Shown here piece after piece: positions 1-9,534 of a stretch of 64,000 nt of DNA; within the stretch, counting starts at the first letter, position 1, and each line of letters opens with the position of its first letter. The stretch is from Streptomyces luteolifulvus. Its GTDB lineage: Bacteria; Actinomycetota; Actinomycetes; Streptomycetales; Streptomycetaceae. The DNA lies in the NCBI RefSeq assembly GCF_008806595.1, contig NZ_VZRB01000001.1:457893-521892 (forward strand). The letters are read 5' to 3'. Made by a program: the position numbers and the translations under genes. The notes beneath the pieces are model-generated. The model was not told the origin of the DNA and did not search any database. It was given only the letters and a program-made list of their open reading frames with translations.

Positions 1-1
1 C

Positions 2-292
2 CAGCTGCTCGCCGACCGGGTCTGGGAGCAGCCGCAGTGGCGCTCGGCCGCGCTCGCGGTCTACCAGAACTGGCTGCCCGCGGTGGCCGGTTACCGCTTC
101 ACGCCGGTGCTCGACCTGGCATACCTCGCGCATGCGCTGGTCATGGGCGGGCGCGAGTTCGAGGCCCGCGCGGTGTTCACGGCGATGGGTCCGTACGCCT
201 CCCGGATGCCCTGGAGCGTCTTCGGTGAACCGGCGGACCAGCTGTCGCGGGCGCGCCGTGCCTGCGGCCTCCCCGTGCCGGGAGCCGCCTGA
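2..292 (+). CDS. C-terminal part of an unknown protein (5' end outside window)
   Basis: The reading frame is open from the first bases of the window and ends at TGA 290-292, giving 96 visible residues. The visible part is rich in helix-forming Ala, Arg, Leu and aromatic residues (for example QNWLPAVAGYRF and HALVMGGREFEARAVF) and looks like the end of an alpha-helical, possibly repeat-type, cytoplasmic domain. I do not recognise the family and there is no catalytic motif in the visible part. The permease start follows 37 bases later on the same strand, so the two could be cotranscribed. Confidence is high that it is coding, because codon positions look normal for Streptomyces, and low for any function. 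Confidence 0.6.
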   Translation, partial: QLLADRVWEQPQWRSAALAVYQNWLPAVAGYRFTPVLDLAYLAHALVMGGREFEARAVFTAMGPYASRMPWSVFGEPADQLSRARRACGLPVPGAA

Positions 293-329
293 GCCCCACC
301 CAACCCCCCACCGAGAGAAAGGCAGACCC

Positions 330-1871
330 TTGTCAGAACGGATATCGGTCCCGCGTGCCCGAACCCGCGGGGAAGCCGATCCGGACCTGCTCGACGACGA
401 CGCCACCCTGCATGCGATGGGTTATCCGAGAAAACTCACCCGCCGCTTCAAGGCGTTCGACAATTTCGCCATCTCATTCACCATCATCAACATCATCTCC
501 GGTATTTTCTCCGGCTTTGGATTCGGTCTGAACGCGGGCGGCCCGCGCATTCTCGTCTTCGGCTGGATCGGTGTCTCCGTCATGGTGCTCTTCGTGGGAG
601 CAGCGATGGCGGAAGTGGCCTCGGCCTATCCGACGAGCGGGGCGCTGTATTTCTCCGCCGGGAAACTCGCCAGGCGGCACAAGGGCGCCTGGTCCTGGTA
701 CACGGGCTGGCTGAACTTCGTGGGCCAGGTCGGCGGCACGGCCGCCACGGGCTACGCCGCCGCCACCTTCGTCCAGGCGTTCATCACCCTCCAGTGGCCC
801 TCGTACGAGCCGACAGCCCACCGGACGGTCCTGATCACGGCCCTGATCATCGTGCTCCAGGGCCTCGCGAACACGTACACCGTGCACCTGGTCGCCGTCC
901 TCAACCGGATCTCCGTCTGGTGGCTGCTGACCGGGCTCGTGATCATCGTGAGCACGCTGATCGTCATGCCCGACCAGCACCGCTCGGCGTCCTTCGTGAC
1001 GCATTTCGTGAACAACACCGGTTTCACGAGCGGGCTGTACGGCGGCCTGCTCGGCCTGCTGTTCACCAGTTGGACCTTCACCGGCTTCGACGGCAGCTTC
1101 CACATGTCCGAGGAAACCGTCCGGGCGACGGTGAACGCCCCCAGGGGGATCACTCGTGCGATCGGCTACTCGGCGATCACCGGACTGATCCTGGTGCTCG
1201 CGCTCGTCCTGAGCATTCATGACTACGACCGTGTGGCGGGCGCGTCCGCGCCTCCCGTCCAGATCCTGATCGACGGGCTCGGCCTCGGCACCGCCAAGGC
1301 ACTGCTGCTGATCGTGATCGGGGCCATGCTCTTCTGCGGCCTGGCCAATCTCACCAGCAACACGCGGCAGATCTTCGCCTTCTCCCGGGACGGGGCGATG
1401 CCCGGCTCGCGCTGGTGGCACTCGGTCTCCCCGCGCACCCGCACCCCCGTCAAGGCGGTCTGGCTGGCGGTCGTCTGCTCGCTGGCCCTCGTGCTGCCGG
1501 GCTGGTGGTCGCACACGGCGTTCACCGCCATCGTCAGCGTGAACGTGGTCGGGCTCTTCCTCGCCTACGCCGTGCCGATCTTCCTGCGGCTGCGGCTCGG
1601 CGACGAGTTCCAGCCCGGGCCGTGGCACCTCGGCCGCTGGGGCCGGCCTGTCGGGGCCGTGGCGGTGACCTGGATCCTACTCAGCAGCGTCCTGTTCATG
1701 CTGCCGCAGGCCTCGCCGATCACCGCCGACTCCTTCAACTACGCCCCGATCGCCCTGGGCGTCGTGCTGCTCGTGGCCACGGTGTGGTGGTTCGCCACCG
1801 CCCGCCGCCGCTTCCGCGGTCCGGTGAGCTACGGCCGCCCGGACGAGGTGGCCGCGATGGATCTCATCTGA
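330..1871 (+). CDS. APC-family amino acid/amine permease
   Basis: A 513-residue integral membrane protein of the amino acid-polyamine-organocation superfamily, expected to take up an amino acid or amine across the cytoplasmic membrane. The TTG at 330 is chosen as start because a purine-rich GAGAGAAAGG lies just upstream and the family N-terminus follows: a short acidic tail, then GYPRKLTRRFKAFDNFAISF leading into the first membrane helix. About twelve hydrophobic segments are visible, including a Gly-rich first helix (SGIFSGFGFGLNAGGP) and the conserved MSEET after the sixth or seventh helix. The length is typical for GABA-permease-like members. The substrate cannot be read from sequence, and the neighbours do not indicate one. 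Confidence 0.85.
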   Translation: MSERISVPRARTRGEADPDLLDDDATLHAMGYPRKLTRRFKAFDNFAISFTIINIISGIFSGFGFGLNAGGPRILVFGWIGVSVMVLFVGAAMAEVASAYPTSGALYFSAGKLARRHKGAWSWYTGWLNFVGQVGGTAATGYAAATFVQAFITLQWPSYEPTAHRTVLITALIIVLQGLANTYTVHLVAVLNRISVWWLLTGLVIIVSTLIVMPDQHRSASFVTHFVNNTGFTSGLYGGLLGLLFTSWTFTGFDGSFHMSEETVRATVNAPRGITRAIGYSAITGLILVLALVLSIHDYDRVAGASAPPVQILIDGLGLGTAKALLLIVIGAMLFCGLANLTSNTRQIFAFSRDGAMPGSRWWHSVSPRTRTPVKAVWLAVVCSLALVLPGWWSHTAFTAIVSVNVVGLFLAYAVPIFLRLRLGDEFQPGPWHLGRWGRPVGAVAVTWILLSSVLFMLPQASPITADSFNYAPIALGVVLLVATVWWFATARRRFRGPVSYGRPDEVAAMDLI

Positions 1872-1926
1872 CGATCGGCCATCGGCCATCGGCCTCTTGG
1901 TCCATCGGTCGATCGGCCCATCGGTC
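1872..1926. repeat. Short ATCGG/CATCGGCC low-complexity repeat after the permease
   Basis: Directly after the permease stop the sequence repeats ATCGGCC and ATCGGTC units about six times. Several units are self-complementary around GATC, so the RNA could fold. It may help end the permease transcript or simply be slippage-prone DNA. The rest of the 262-base gap to 2134 shows no gene I can support. Confidence 0.4.
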
Positions 1927-2133
1927 CCGGCGCGGCGTGTCCGACCGCGCCGGGACCGTCCCGCAGCAGGTCATGCCAGTGGTCCAGACCCATATTCATG
2001 GGCGTGGCACGGCCCGAGATGCTGGCCGGACCATGGCCGCTGCGGCCATAGTTGGCGCACCACCGCGCGCCAGCCGGTGGACGAACGCGCACTGGACCTG
2101 CCCCGACTCGGACACCTGGGGGTCATTCCGCCC

Positions 2134-3495
2134 ATGAGCAGATCCGAACAGCCGTCCCGTAGAACCGTCCTTGCCGCCGCCGTCGCCGCGGCGGTGACCA
2201 GCAGCGCGGCCCCGGCGGCCGCCGACACCGCGGCCGACGCCGTGGACTTGGCGCAGGTGCCGTCCCGCCCGGTCGACAACCGTGCCTGGATCACCTGCGC
2301 CGACTGGTTAAGCGGTGCGAGAAACGGCACCCGAGCGGTCGCGGGCGCCCGCCCCGGCCTCGTCCTCGGCACCCCGGCCGGCACCGCCGACTACACCGAC
2401 CCGCACACCGGCACCACCGCCGCCTGGGAGTACGGAACCTGGACGTCCCCCGTCCACGGGCTCACCGTCCCCTCCACCGAGGCGGTCGCCTCCTGGAACG
2501 CACACACCCCGGCCGGCACGTGGCTCCAGGTCGAGCTGACCGGCACGTACTCCGACGGCACGAACACGCCCTGGTACGTGATGGGCCGCTGGGCGGTCGG
2601 CGACCAGGACATCAGGCGGACCTCCGTCGACGACCAGACGGACGGCAGGAGCACCGTCTGGACGGACACCTTCGCCATCGACGACGCCACGACCGGCCTG
2701 CGCCTGACCTCGTACCGTCTGCGGCTGACCCTCTACCGCAGGCCCGGCACACAGCTCACGCCCACCGTCTGGCGGCTCGGTGCGATGGGCTCCGACATCC
2801 CCGGCCGGTTCACGGTCCCGGCCTCCACCCCGGGCCTCGCCCGGGAGCTGATCGTCCCGCGCTACTCCCAGGAGATCCACGCCGGCCAGTACCCCGAGTA
2901 CGACAACGGCGGCGAGGCCTGGTGCAGCCCCACCTCCTCGCAGATGATCATCGAGTACTGGGGCGGCCGGCTCACCCCGGAACAGCTGGCCTGGGTCGAC
3001 CCGGCCTACGCCGACCCACAGGTGTGCCACGCGGCCCGGTACACCTACGACTACCAGTACGCCGGCTGCGGCAACTGGCCGTTCAACGCCGCCTACGCGG
3101 CCACCTTCCCGGACCTCCAGGGCGTGGTCACCCGGCTCGGCTCGCTCACCGACCTGGAGACGCTGATCGCGGCCGGCATCCCGGCCATAACGTCCCAGTC
3201 GTTCCGCAAGGACGAGCTCACGGGGGCGGGCTACGGCACCGCGGGCCATCTGATGACGGTGATCGGCTTCACCGCGGACGGCGATGTGATCGCCAACGAC
3301 CCGGCCTCCCCGAGCGACGTGGCCGTCCGGCGCGTCTACAACCGGCGCGAGTGGGAGAACATCTGGCTCAGAACCAAGCGGTACAACGCCTCCGGCAAGG
3401 TGGTCTCCGGTACCGGCGGTGTCTGCTACCTGTACTTCCCGGCACACCCGACCGCGCGCCGGCGCAAGGCGCTCGCGGCCGTGGGCGTGCGCTGA
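2134..3495 (+). CDS. Secreted peptidase C39-like family protein
   Basis: A 453-residue exported protein. The N-terminus (MSRSEQPSRRTVLAAAVAAAV, then an Ala-rich stretch ending APAAADT) has an RR-x-x-L core and hydrophobic run typical of a Tat-type signal peptide. The C-terminal half holds a papain-like C39 fold: Cys in GGEAWCSPTSSQM, His in GTAGHLMTVIGF and Asp in VIANDPAS, in the order expected for the Cys-His-Asp triad. The region between (about residues 60-220) is beta-rich and could be a substrate-binding domain. ATG 2134 is chosen because upstream codons are out of character. A strong hairpin follows the stop, so the gene is probably monocistronic. The substrate is unknown; a cell-wall or extracellular peptide is likely. 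Confidence 0.8.
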   Translation: MSRSEQPSRRTVLAAAVAAAVTSSAAPAAADTAADAVDLAQVPSRPVDNRAWITCADWLSGARNGTRAVAGARPGLVLGTPAGTADYTDPHTGTTAAWEYGTWTSPVHGLTVPSTEAVASWNAHTPAGTWLQVELTGTYSDGTNTPWYVMGRWAVGDQDIRRTSVDDQTDGRSTVWTDTFAIDDATTGLRLTSYRLRLTLYRRPGTQLTPTVWRLGAMGSDIPGRFTVPASTPGLARELIVPRYSQEIHAGQYPEYDNGGEAWCSPTSSQMIIEYWGGRLTPEQLAWVDPAYADPQVCHAARYTYDYQYAGCGNWPFNAAYAATFPDLQGVVTRLGSLTDLETLIAAGIPAITSQSFRKDELTGAGYGTAGHLMTVIGFTADGDVIANDPASPSDVAVRRVYNRREWENIWLRTKRYNASGKVVSGTGGVCYLYFPAHPTARRRKALAAVGVR

Positions 3496-3529
3496 GCCCG
3501 CTCCGGGCGTGGGCCCGGAACGGCGAACG

Positions 3530-3557
3530 GAAGGCCCCCGGTGCGCCGGGGGCCTTC
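3530..3557 (+). terminator. Hairpin terminator after the C39 peptidase gene
   Basis: GAAGGCCCCCGG, loop TGCG, CCGGGGGCCTTC: a perfect 12-bp stem 34 bases after the peptidase stop. There is no long T run, which is usual for Streptomyces terminators. Confidence 0.75.
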
Positions 3558-3613
3558 TCATGTGACCAACGTCTCCACCTCAAAAGCCGCTTCCGGTGGC
3601 AAGGTGGACAACC

Positions 3614-3754
3614 ATGACCGCACACTCAGCCACCGCCTCCCGCCCCCGTACCGGCGGGCCCGAGGGCGACGGTCCGAAGGTCCTCGAGCACGTCATGGGA
3701 TGGACCCTCGTCGTGGTGTTCGCGATGCTTGTGACCCAGCTCGGCCTGCTGTGA
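3614..3754 (+). CDS. Small SCO1431-type membrane protein (46 aa)
   Basis: A 46-residue protein: a hydrophilic N-terminal half (MTAHSATASRPRTGGPEGDG), the conserved-looking core KVLEHVMGWTLV, then one hydrophobic helix (VVVFAMLVTQLGLL) reaching the C-terminus. This matches my memory of the small Streptomyces 'SCO1431 family' membrane proteins. It is probably a single-pass inner-membrane protein with its tail in the cytoplasm. A purine-rich AAGGTGG is about five bases upstream of ATG 3614. It sits between a terminator and a TetR gene on the same strand. Its role is unknown. Confidence 0.7.
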   Translation: MTAHSATASRPRTGGPEGDGPKVLEHVMGWTLVVVFAMLVTQLGLL

Positions 3755-3818
3755 CCTGATCCATACCGACCTGCCATACTGCGGGTGTCCCGCCGCCCGT
3801 TGGAGACCAGGGTCGAAA

Positions 3819-4478
3819 TTGAATATCAGTCAGCAGCGCGCAGCTGTCCGCCCCCGGGCGCGCGGCACCGAGCGTTCGGCCGCCCGTCGCGCCGAACTCA
3901 TCTCCATCGGGCGGAGGTTGTTCGCCGACACTTCGTACGACGCGCTCTCGATGGACGACATCGCCCGGCAGGCCCATGTCGCCAAGGGGCTGATCTACTA
4001 CTACTTCCAGTCCAAGCGCGGCTACTACCTGGCGATAATCCAGGACTCCGTCGCCGACCTGGTCACCTACGCGGCGAGCGGACTCGAACTGCCCCCGGTG
4101 GACCGGGTCCACCGCACCATCGACAGCTATCTGCGCTACGCCGAGCACAACCAGGCCGCGTACCGCACGATCGTCAGCGGGGGAGTCGGCTTCGACACCG
4201 AGGTGCACGCCGTCCGGGACGGGGTGCGCGCGGCGATCGTCTCGACCATCGCCGAAGGGGCGTACGGGCGCGTCGACATCGCCCCGCTGGCCCGTATCGG
4301 CCTGCTCGCCTGGGTGTGCAGCGTCGAGGGCGCCACCCTCGACTGGATCGCCCGCCCCGAACTGTCCCGCGCCACCATGTGCGAGCTGCTGGTCAGGACG
4401 CTCGGCGGTACGATGCGCGCCATCGAGGAACTGGACCCCGCCCACCCGGCCCCGCGGCCGGCCCGCCGGGACGGCTGA
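3819..4478 (+). CDS. TetR-family transcriptional regulator
   Basis: A 219-residue TetR-type DNA-binding protein. Residues about 23-70 form the HTH domain: RAELISIGRRLFAD, then SMDDIARQAHVAKGLIYYYF (recognition helix, with the family's YYYF end) and QSKRGYYLAII. The remaining all-helical domain should bind an unknown ligand and dimerise. The start is TTG 3819, the only one that leaves a normal N-terminal arm; AGGG lies about seven bases upstream. The neighbour downstream is a convergent chitinase, separated by a hairpin, so that gene is not obviously its target. The small membrane protein upstream could share its transcript. Confidence 0.85.
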   Translation: MNISQQRAAVRPRARGTERSAARRAELISIGRRLFADTSYDALSMDDIARQAHVAKGLIYYYFQSKRGYYLAIIQDSVADLVTYAASGLELPPVDRVHRTIDSYLRYAEHNQAAYRTIVSGGVGFDTEVHAVRDGVRAAIVSTIAEGAYGRVDIAPLARIGLLAWVCSVEGATLDWIARPELSRATMCELLVRTLGGTMRAIEELDPAHPAPRPARRDG

Positions 4479-4531
4479 CGGCAGCGGCACCGGGGGCAGG
4501 ACGACAGGGCAGCAGGACGACACGACGGCAA

Positions 4532-4559
4532 GGGGCGGAGGCTCGTGGTCCTCCGCCCC
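4532..4559. terminator. Bidirectional hairpin between TetR gene and chitinase gene
   Basis: GGGGCGGAGG, loop CTCGTGGT, CCTCCGCCCC: a perfect 10-bp GC stem in the 100-base gap between two convergent genes. It can end transcription from both sides. Confidence 0.7.
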
Positions 4560-4578
4560 GAGTCCCCCGTGGGTCCCG

Positions 4579-5853
<1,275 letters not shown>

Positions 5854-5933
5854 CGGGTGTCTCCTCGCAGGACAGGGAGGGATCGCACGCCGATTGGCAT
5901 GAACGCGGGGAGGCGTCGAACCGAAACCGTAGG

Positions 5934-5966
5934 AGGACTAGACCACTTGGTCAATGGTTCGGACCA
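5934..5966 (-). promoter_or_regulatory. Pair of DasR-like (dre / chitinase direct-repeat) sites
   Basis: Two 12-base elements lie 80-113 bases upstream of the chitinase start: 5934-5945 reads TGGTCTAGTCCT and 5955-5966 reads TGGTCCGAACCA on the chitinase strand. Both resemble the dre core TGGTCTAGACCA. Their starts are 21 bases apart, about two helix turns. Such direct repeats are an established feature of Streptomyces chitinase promoters, where DasR and other regulators act. Confidence 0.7.
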
Positions 5967-6185
5967 ATTCCGGCGCATTCGATCACGGTGGGAATTCACT
6001 GAAGTGAGCGGTCGTTAACTGGTGACTCGATGCGTCCGATCGGGCATACTCACAGCGCAGAGCCGCTGGTCAGCAGCTTCCGAGACCCGGGAGTGCGAGC
6101 ATCGGCCAGCACCCTGTACGACCGGCGGAGCCGCCCCACAACGGGCCGCGTCCGCCAGTGCCCGAAAAGGGAGGAGAGCGTCGCC

Positions 6186-7358
6186 ATGCCCGACCGCGCC
6201 CCGCAGCCGGTGGACCGTCAACTGCCCACGGACGAGGCCCGGGATCTGATCTCGCTCGTCCGCGACATCGCGCAGCGCGAGATCGCCCCGAAGGCGGCCG
6301 AGGAGGAGGACGCCGGACGCTTCCCGCGCGAGGTCTTCACCCTGCTCTCCGAATCGGGGCTGCTCGGCCTGCCGTACGACTCCGAGTACGGCGGCGGCGA
6401 CCAGCCCTACGAGGTCTACCTCCAGGTGCTCGAAGAGCTCGCCGCGGTCCGGCTCACCGTCGGACTCGGTGTCAGCGTGCACACCCTGGCCTCCTACGGC
6501 CTCGCCGCCTACGGCACCAAGGAGCAGCAGGTCGAGCATCTGCCCGCGATGCTCGGCGGCGGCCTGCTCGGCGCGTACTGCCTCTCCGAGCCCTCGTCCG
6601 GTTCCGATGCCGCGTCCCTGCGCACGAAGGCCGTGCGGGAGGGCGACGATTGGGTGATCACGGGGACCAAGGCCTGGATCACGCACGGCGGCATCGCCGA
6701 CTTCTACACGGTCATGGCACGTACCGGCGAGGAGGGTCCGCGCGGGATCACCGCCTTCCTGGTGCCCGGTGACGCGGCCGGCCTGGGCGGTGCGGTGCCC
6801 GAGAAGAAGATGGGCATGAAGGGCTCGCCCACCGCTCAGGTCCACTTCGACGGCGTCCGGGTCCCGGACGAGCGGCGCATCGGCGAGGAAGGCCAGGGCT
6901 TCGCGATCGCCCTGTCCGCGCTCGACTCCGGACGGCTCGGCATCGCGGCCTGTGCGATCGGACTGGCCCAGGCGGCGCTCGACGAGGCCGTCGCCTACGC
7001 CACCGGGCGGCGGCAGTTCGGGCGGCCGATCGCCGACTTCCAGGGGCTGCGCTTCATGCTCGCCGACATGGCGACCCAGATCGAGTCCGGCCGGGCGCTG
7101 TATCTGGCGGCGGCCCGGCTGCGGGACGCCGGGCGGCCCTTCGCCAAGCAGGCGGCCATGGCCAAGCTGCACTGCACCGACGCCGCGATGAAGGTGACCA
7201 CCGACGCCGTCCAGATCCTCGGCGGGTACGGCTACACCGCGGACTTCCCGGTCGAGCGCTACATGCGCGAGGCCAAGGTCCTGCAGATCGTCGAGGGCAC
7301 CAACCAGATCCAGCGGATGGTCATCGCCCGTCACCTCGCTGGTCCCGAGACGCGCTGA
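6186..7358 (+). CDS. Acyl-CoA dehydrogenase
   Basis: A 390-residue flavoenzyme that should oxidise an acyl-CoA to its 2,3-enoyl-CoA, passing electrons to ETF. The N-terminal helical domain (residues about 15-125) precedes the FAD-contacting strand AYCLSEPSSGSDAASLRT, GTKAWITHGG and the substrate loop MGMKGSPTAQVHFD. The C-terminal helices include RRQFGRPIADFQGLR and the catalytic-Glu segment QIVEGTNQIQR. ATG 6186 is preceded by the clear ribosome site AAGGGAGGAGAG. The gene is divergent from the chitinase gene and probably has its own promoter in the 332-base gap. Chain length and substrate are not visible; the size fits short-chain or branched-chain members. Confidence 0.92.
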   Translation: MPDRAPQPVDRQLPTDEARDLISLVRDIAQREIAPKAAEEEDAGRFPREVFTLLSESGLLGLPYDSEYGGGDQPYEVYLQVLEELAAVRLTVGLGVSVHTLASYGLAAYGTKEQQVEHLPAMLGGGLLGAYCLSEPSSGSDAASLRTKAVREGDDWVITGTKAWITHGGIADFYTVMARTGEEGPRGITAFLVPGDAAGLGGAVPEKKMGMKGSPTAQVHFDGVRVPDERRIGEEGQGFAIALSALDSGRLGIAACAIGLAQAALDEAVAYATGRRQFGRPIADFQGLRFMLADMATQIESGRALYLAAARLRDAGRPFAKQAAMAKLHCTDAAMKVTTDAVQILGGYGYTADFPVERYMREAKVLQIVEGTNQIQRMVIARHLAGPETR

Positions 7359-7572
7359 ACTGGCCCAGTGTGACCAGGGGCGCCGCCAGCCGGACCCACT
7401 CCGGATCGTGGCGCCCCGGCAGGGTGCGGCCCCGGTCGGCCCAGGTGCGCATCAGGGCGCTGTAGATGGGCGGGTCCTGGGCCTGCGGCGGCGCCGGGGG
7501 CCGAACCGATTCTGCCGGCGCGGGCACGAACACCAGCCGCTGACGCCCGGTCGCTGTGTAGGTGGGGGTCAT
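7321..7572 (-). CDS. Small conserved hypothetical protein (83 aa)
   Basis: An 83-residue protein on the strand opposite the acyl-CoA dehydrogenase; its 3' end overlaps the last 38 bases of that gene. The central part (PIYSALMRTWADRGRTLPGRHDPEWVRLA) is the type of sequence I recall in short Streptomyces hypothetical proteins, with a charged TLPGRxDxEW core. The N-terminus is basic with a Pro-rich stretch (RPPAPPQAQDPP). No catalytic motif or membrane helix is seen. The start at 7572 (ATG) is the natural one. The overlap with a well-supported gene and the small size keep confidence moderate. Confidence 0.5.
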   Translation of the reverse strand: MTPTYTATGRQRLVFVPAPAESVRPPAPPQAQDPPIYSALMRTWADRGRTLPGRHDPEWVRLAAPLVTLGQFSASRDQRGDGR

Positions 7573-7732
7573 ACCAGGGCAACGCGCCCGAGGGCGGACA
7601 GGTCACCGGTCGGCGGAATCGGGCGTGCGTTCCGGATGTCCCTCCCCGTATCCGGCCTCCGACGGCCGTGTGACGTACCGCCAGCCGAACGCCGTCAGGG
7701 AGGCCGACCATGCCCGATGACCGCCCCCGTGC

Positions 7733-8086
7733 GACGACCACCTGTTGTCGTACGACCTCACCTGGACCGCCGGCTCCCCCGCCCTCGGGGAACCCCACCA
7801 CCTCCAGCGCCGCGGCGCCCGGCTCACCGCCGCCGAGTGGACCGGCACCCGCGACCGCAGCTGGGGGGTGCGGCCCCTGCCCGGCGAGGAGGGCGGGCGG
7901 TTCGTCGAGGAGCACCCGACCGAGGGCTTCCACTGGATCTGGTGCCCGGTCCGCTTCGAGGACCGCTTCCTGATGGTCATCACCCAGGAGGGCGCCGACG
8001 GTCACCGCTCCCTCAACATCGAGCACGGCTCGTTCGGGCGGCACGACCCGAGCGGCTTCACCGGTTTCGACTCGGTCGCACCGTAG
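7733..8086 (+). pseudogene. Remnant of a DUF7064/7065-like (CrtC-type beta-barrel) gene
   Basis: From 7733 the frame reads DDHLLSYDLTWTAGSP and continues to WTGTRDRSWGVRPL and FHWIWCPVRFEDRFLMVI before a stop at 8084-8086. The RDRSWGVRP motif is characteristic, as I recall it, of bacterial proteins with DUF7065/DUF7064 domains. There is no start codon in this frame; an ATG at 7710 lies in another frame, so a frameshift or deletion has removed the beginning. The protein is also much shorter than intact relatives and appears to lack internal segments. It is directly followed by a decayed phosphotransferase gene, its usual type of neighbour. I call it a pseudogene fragment. Confidence 0.6.
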
Positions 8087-8098
8087 GGGGCCGGCGAC

Positions 8099-8928
8099 AT
8101 GGCCACGGCACCCCGCCCGCGTACCAGCACCCGCGATCCGAAGGAGATCACGCGTCGGCTCACGGCCTGAGCTCGGCACCAGGCTGCCCGGGAGCCAAAG
8201 CCGTCGACGTCACCGTCCCCGCGTCCAACGGCATGTCCAGCGAGACCCTGCTCTTCGCGATCGAGCACCCCAACCGTCCCTGCGCGTTGCGGCTAGCCGC
8301 GGATCCGGCGGCGTACACCGTGTCCCCTTCGTACGACATGGCCCGTCAGTACCGCACGATGCGTCTGGTCGCCGAGCACTCGGACGTGCCCGTGCCGCGT
8401 GTGCTGTGGCTGGAGTAGGATCCCGGCCCACTCGGCGCGTCGTTCTTCGCCATGGAACGCGTGGAGGCGGCCACGATCGGTCTGTTGGCCGGGCTGCACG
8501 ACCAAGTCCCGGAGAAGGAGGCCGGGTTTCTCACGCTTCCCGGTGAGGGGGACGCGCTGCGCCGCCATGTCACGGCTCAACGTGCCACTACGCATGGGTG
8601 GTTGACGATCTCGCCCGCTCGCCGCTCACCGCTCATCGAGGACGCCTTCCGGCGGCTGGAGGAACTCTGGCCGCGCGATGAGGGCGTCGCCAACTGTCAG
8701 GTGCACTTCGGTGAGGCCGCCGTCCCGCCGGATCCGGACACACTGATCCTGCACCACGGCAGCCTGCGAGCCATGGTGCAGGGCAGCTACTGGGACCGGG
8801 ACAGGTCGCAGGAGAAGGGCGAGCGTGCCGCTCAGGCGGCCTGGCGCCGCATGGCGGGAACCCTGATGGGGCGTGAGCCCGGGCCGCCGACGTGCGAGAA
8901 GGGCTGCATCCGCCAGTCGAGTCCCTGA
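8099..8928 (+). pseudogene. Decayed aminoglycoside-phosphotransferase-like (APH) gene
   Basis: The original start is probably ATG 8099 (MATAPRPRTSTRDPKEI), but this frame hits TGA at 8168-8170. The family sequence resumes in another frame at PGAKAVDVTVPASNGMSSETLLF and AAYTVSPSYDMARQYRTMRLV, then meets a premature TAG at 8416-8418 after PVPRVLWLE. It continues in the same frame with DPGPLGASFFAMERVEA and jumps to ATIGLLAGLHDQVPEKEAGF, which implies loss of an internal segment. The normal catalytic HGD and DWE regions of APH kinases are not recognisable. So there are a frameshift, a nonsense codon and at least one deletion. The end overlaps a convergent intact gene. Confidence 0.75.
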
Positions 8929-9266
8929 GGGAGCGTCAACAGCAGGGCGGTGTCCTGCTCCTGGGGCTTCATCGACGCGTCGGCGGGGCGGGCGTCGGCG
9001 GCACCACGGCCCGTGCCGGGGCAGACCGTGAGCCCGAACGGGTTCCACGGAGAGGCGCACAGCGCGTGCTCGGGCAGGACGTCCTCGTCCGCCAGCAGGG
9101 CGATGGGCTGCGCGCAGTCCGGGCAGGTCACCCGGTACATCTCGAAGGTGTCGTACGCGTCGGGTTCGTCGTCGAAGGCGTCGGGTTCGACGCCCTCCGG
9201 CTCGGGCTCGACGACCGGCTGGAGCCGCTTGGGCGCGGTACGACCAGGGCGCTTAAGACTCTGCAT
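8832..9266 (-). CDS. Conserved hypothetical protein with a CxxC motif (144 aa)
   Basis: A 144-residue protein. The ATG at 9266 is chosen because the family-like N-terminus MQSLKRPGRTAPKRL begins there, after a very acidic region (EPEPEGVEPDAFDDEPDAYDTFE). A CPDC pair (in YRVTCPDCAQPIALL) suggests half of a zinc ribbon or a redox pair; further Cys residues occur in HALCASP and TVCPGTG, so four Cys could bind one zinc. The C-terminal part (ALLLTLPQGLDWRMQPFSHV) looks well ordered. No enzyme motif is seen. The gene is convergent with, and overlaps by about 97 bases, the decayed APH gene. The function is unknown. Confidence 0.75.
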   Translation of the reverse strand: MQSLKRPGRTAPKRLQPVVEPEPEGVEPDAFDDEPDAYDTFEMYRVTCPDCAQPIALLADEDVLPEHALCASPWNPFGLTVCPGTGRGAADARPADASMKPQEQDTALLLTLPQGLDWRMQPFSHVGGPGSRPIRVPAMRRQAA

Positions 9267-9520
9267 GGGATTCTCCCCCTCGGGCTGGGCCGTGAAGGCT
9301 CTGCGGCCTCGACCACAGCAAGCACTTCCCGCCACGTCCCGACGGTAATCACGAGACCATCCCGCAGGCCTTCCATGGCGTGTGGCGTTCGTCACATGCC
9401 ATGCGCAGGTGCTCATGGCGGCCCGGCCGTCCCCCGGACGGCTCGCAGGCCGCACTCGTCCGCATCACGAACCGGGTATGACCTGCGCTGCTCGGGTATC
9501 CGAGGCGATCAGGCGCACTG

Positions 9521-9526
9521 TAGGTT
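9521..9526 (+). promoter_or_regulatory. Possible -10 box (TAGGTT) of the Lrp/AsnC gene
   Basis: TAGGTT lies eight bases before the ATG at 9535. That spacing would put the transcription start at or next to the start codon, giving a leaderless or near-leaderless mRNA. No clear -35 was found, and no ribosome-binding site precedes the ATG. Confidence 0.4.
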
Positions 9527-9534
9527 CTTGCGCC

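Noticed and set aside
474..1628. 384-residue minus-strand frame inside the permease gene
   Set aside because: Antisense shadow of a clear 12-helix permease; rich in Arg, Gly, Glu and His with no motif.
7710..7973. ATG 7710 as start of a real gene
   Set aside because: That frame gives a Pro/Arg/Ser-rich shadow. The family sequence (DHLLSYDLTW) is in another frame without a start codon, so the region is a pseudogene.
7733..8928. Pseudogene cassette as an active antibiotic-resistance gene
   Set aside because: The APH-like gene is broken at several points and lacks recognisable catalytic motifs.
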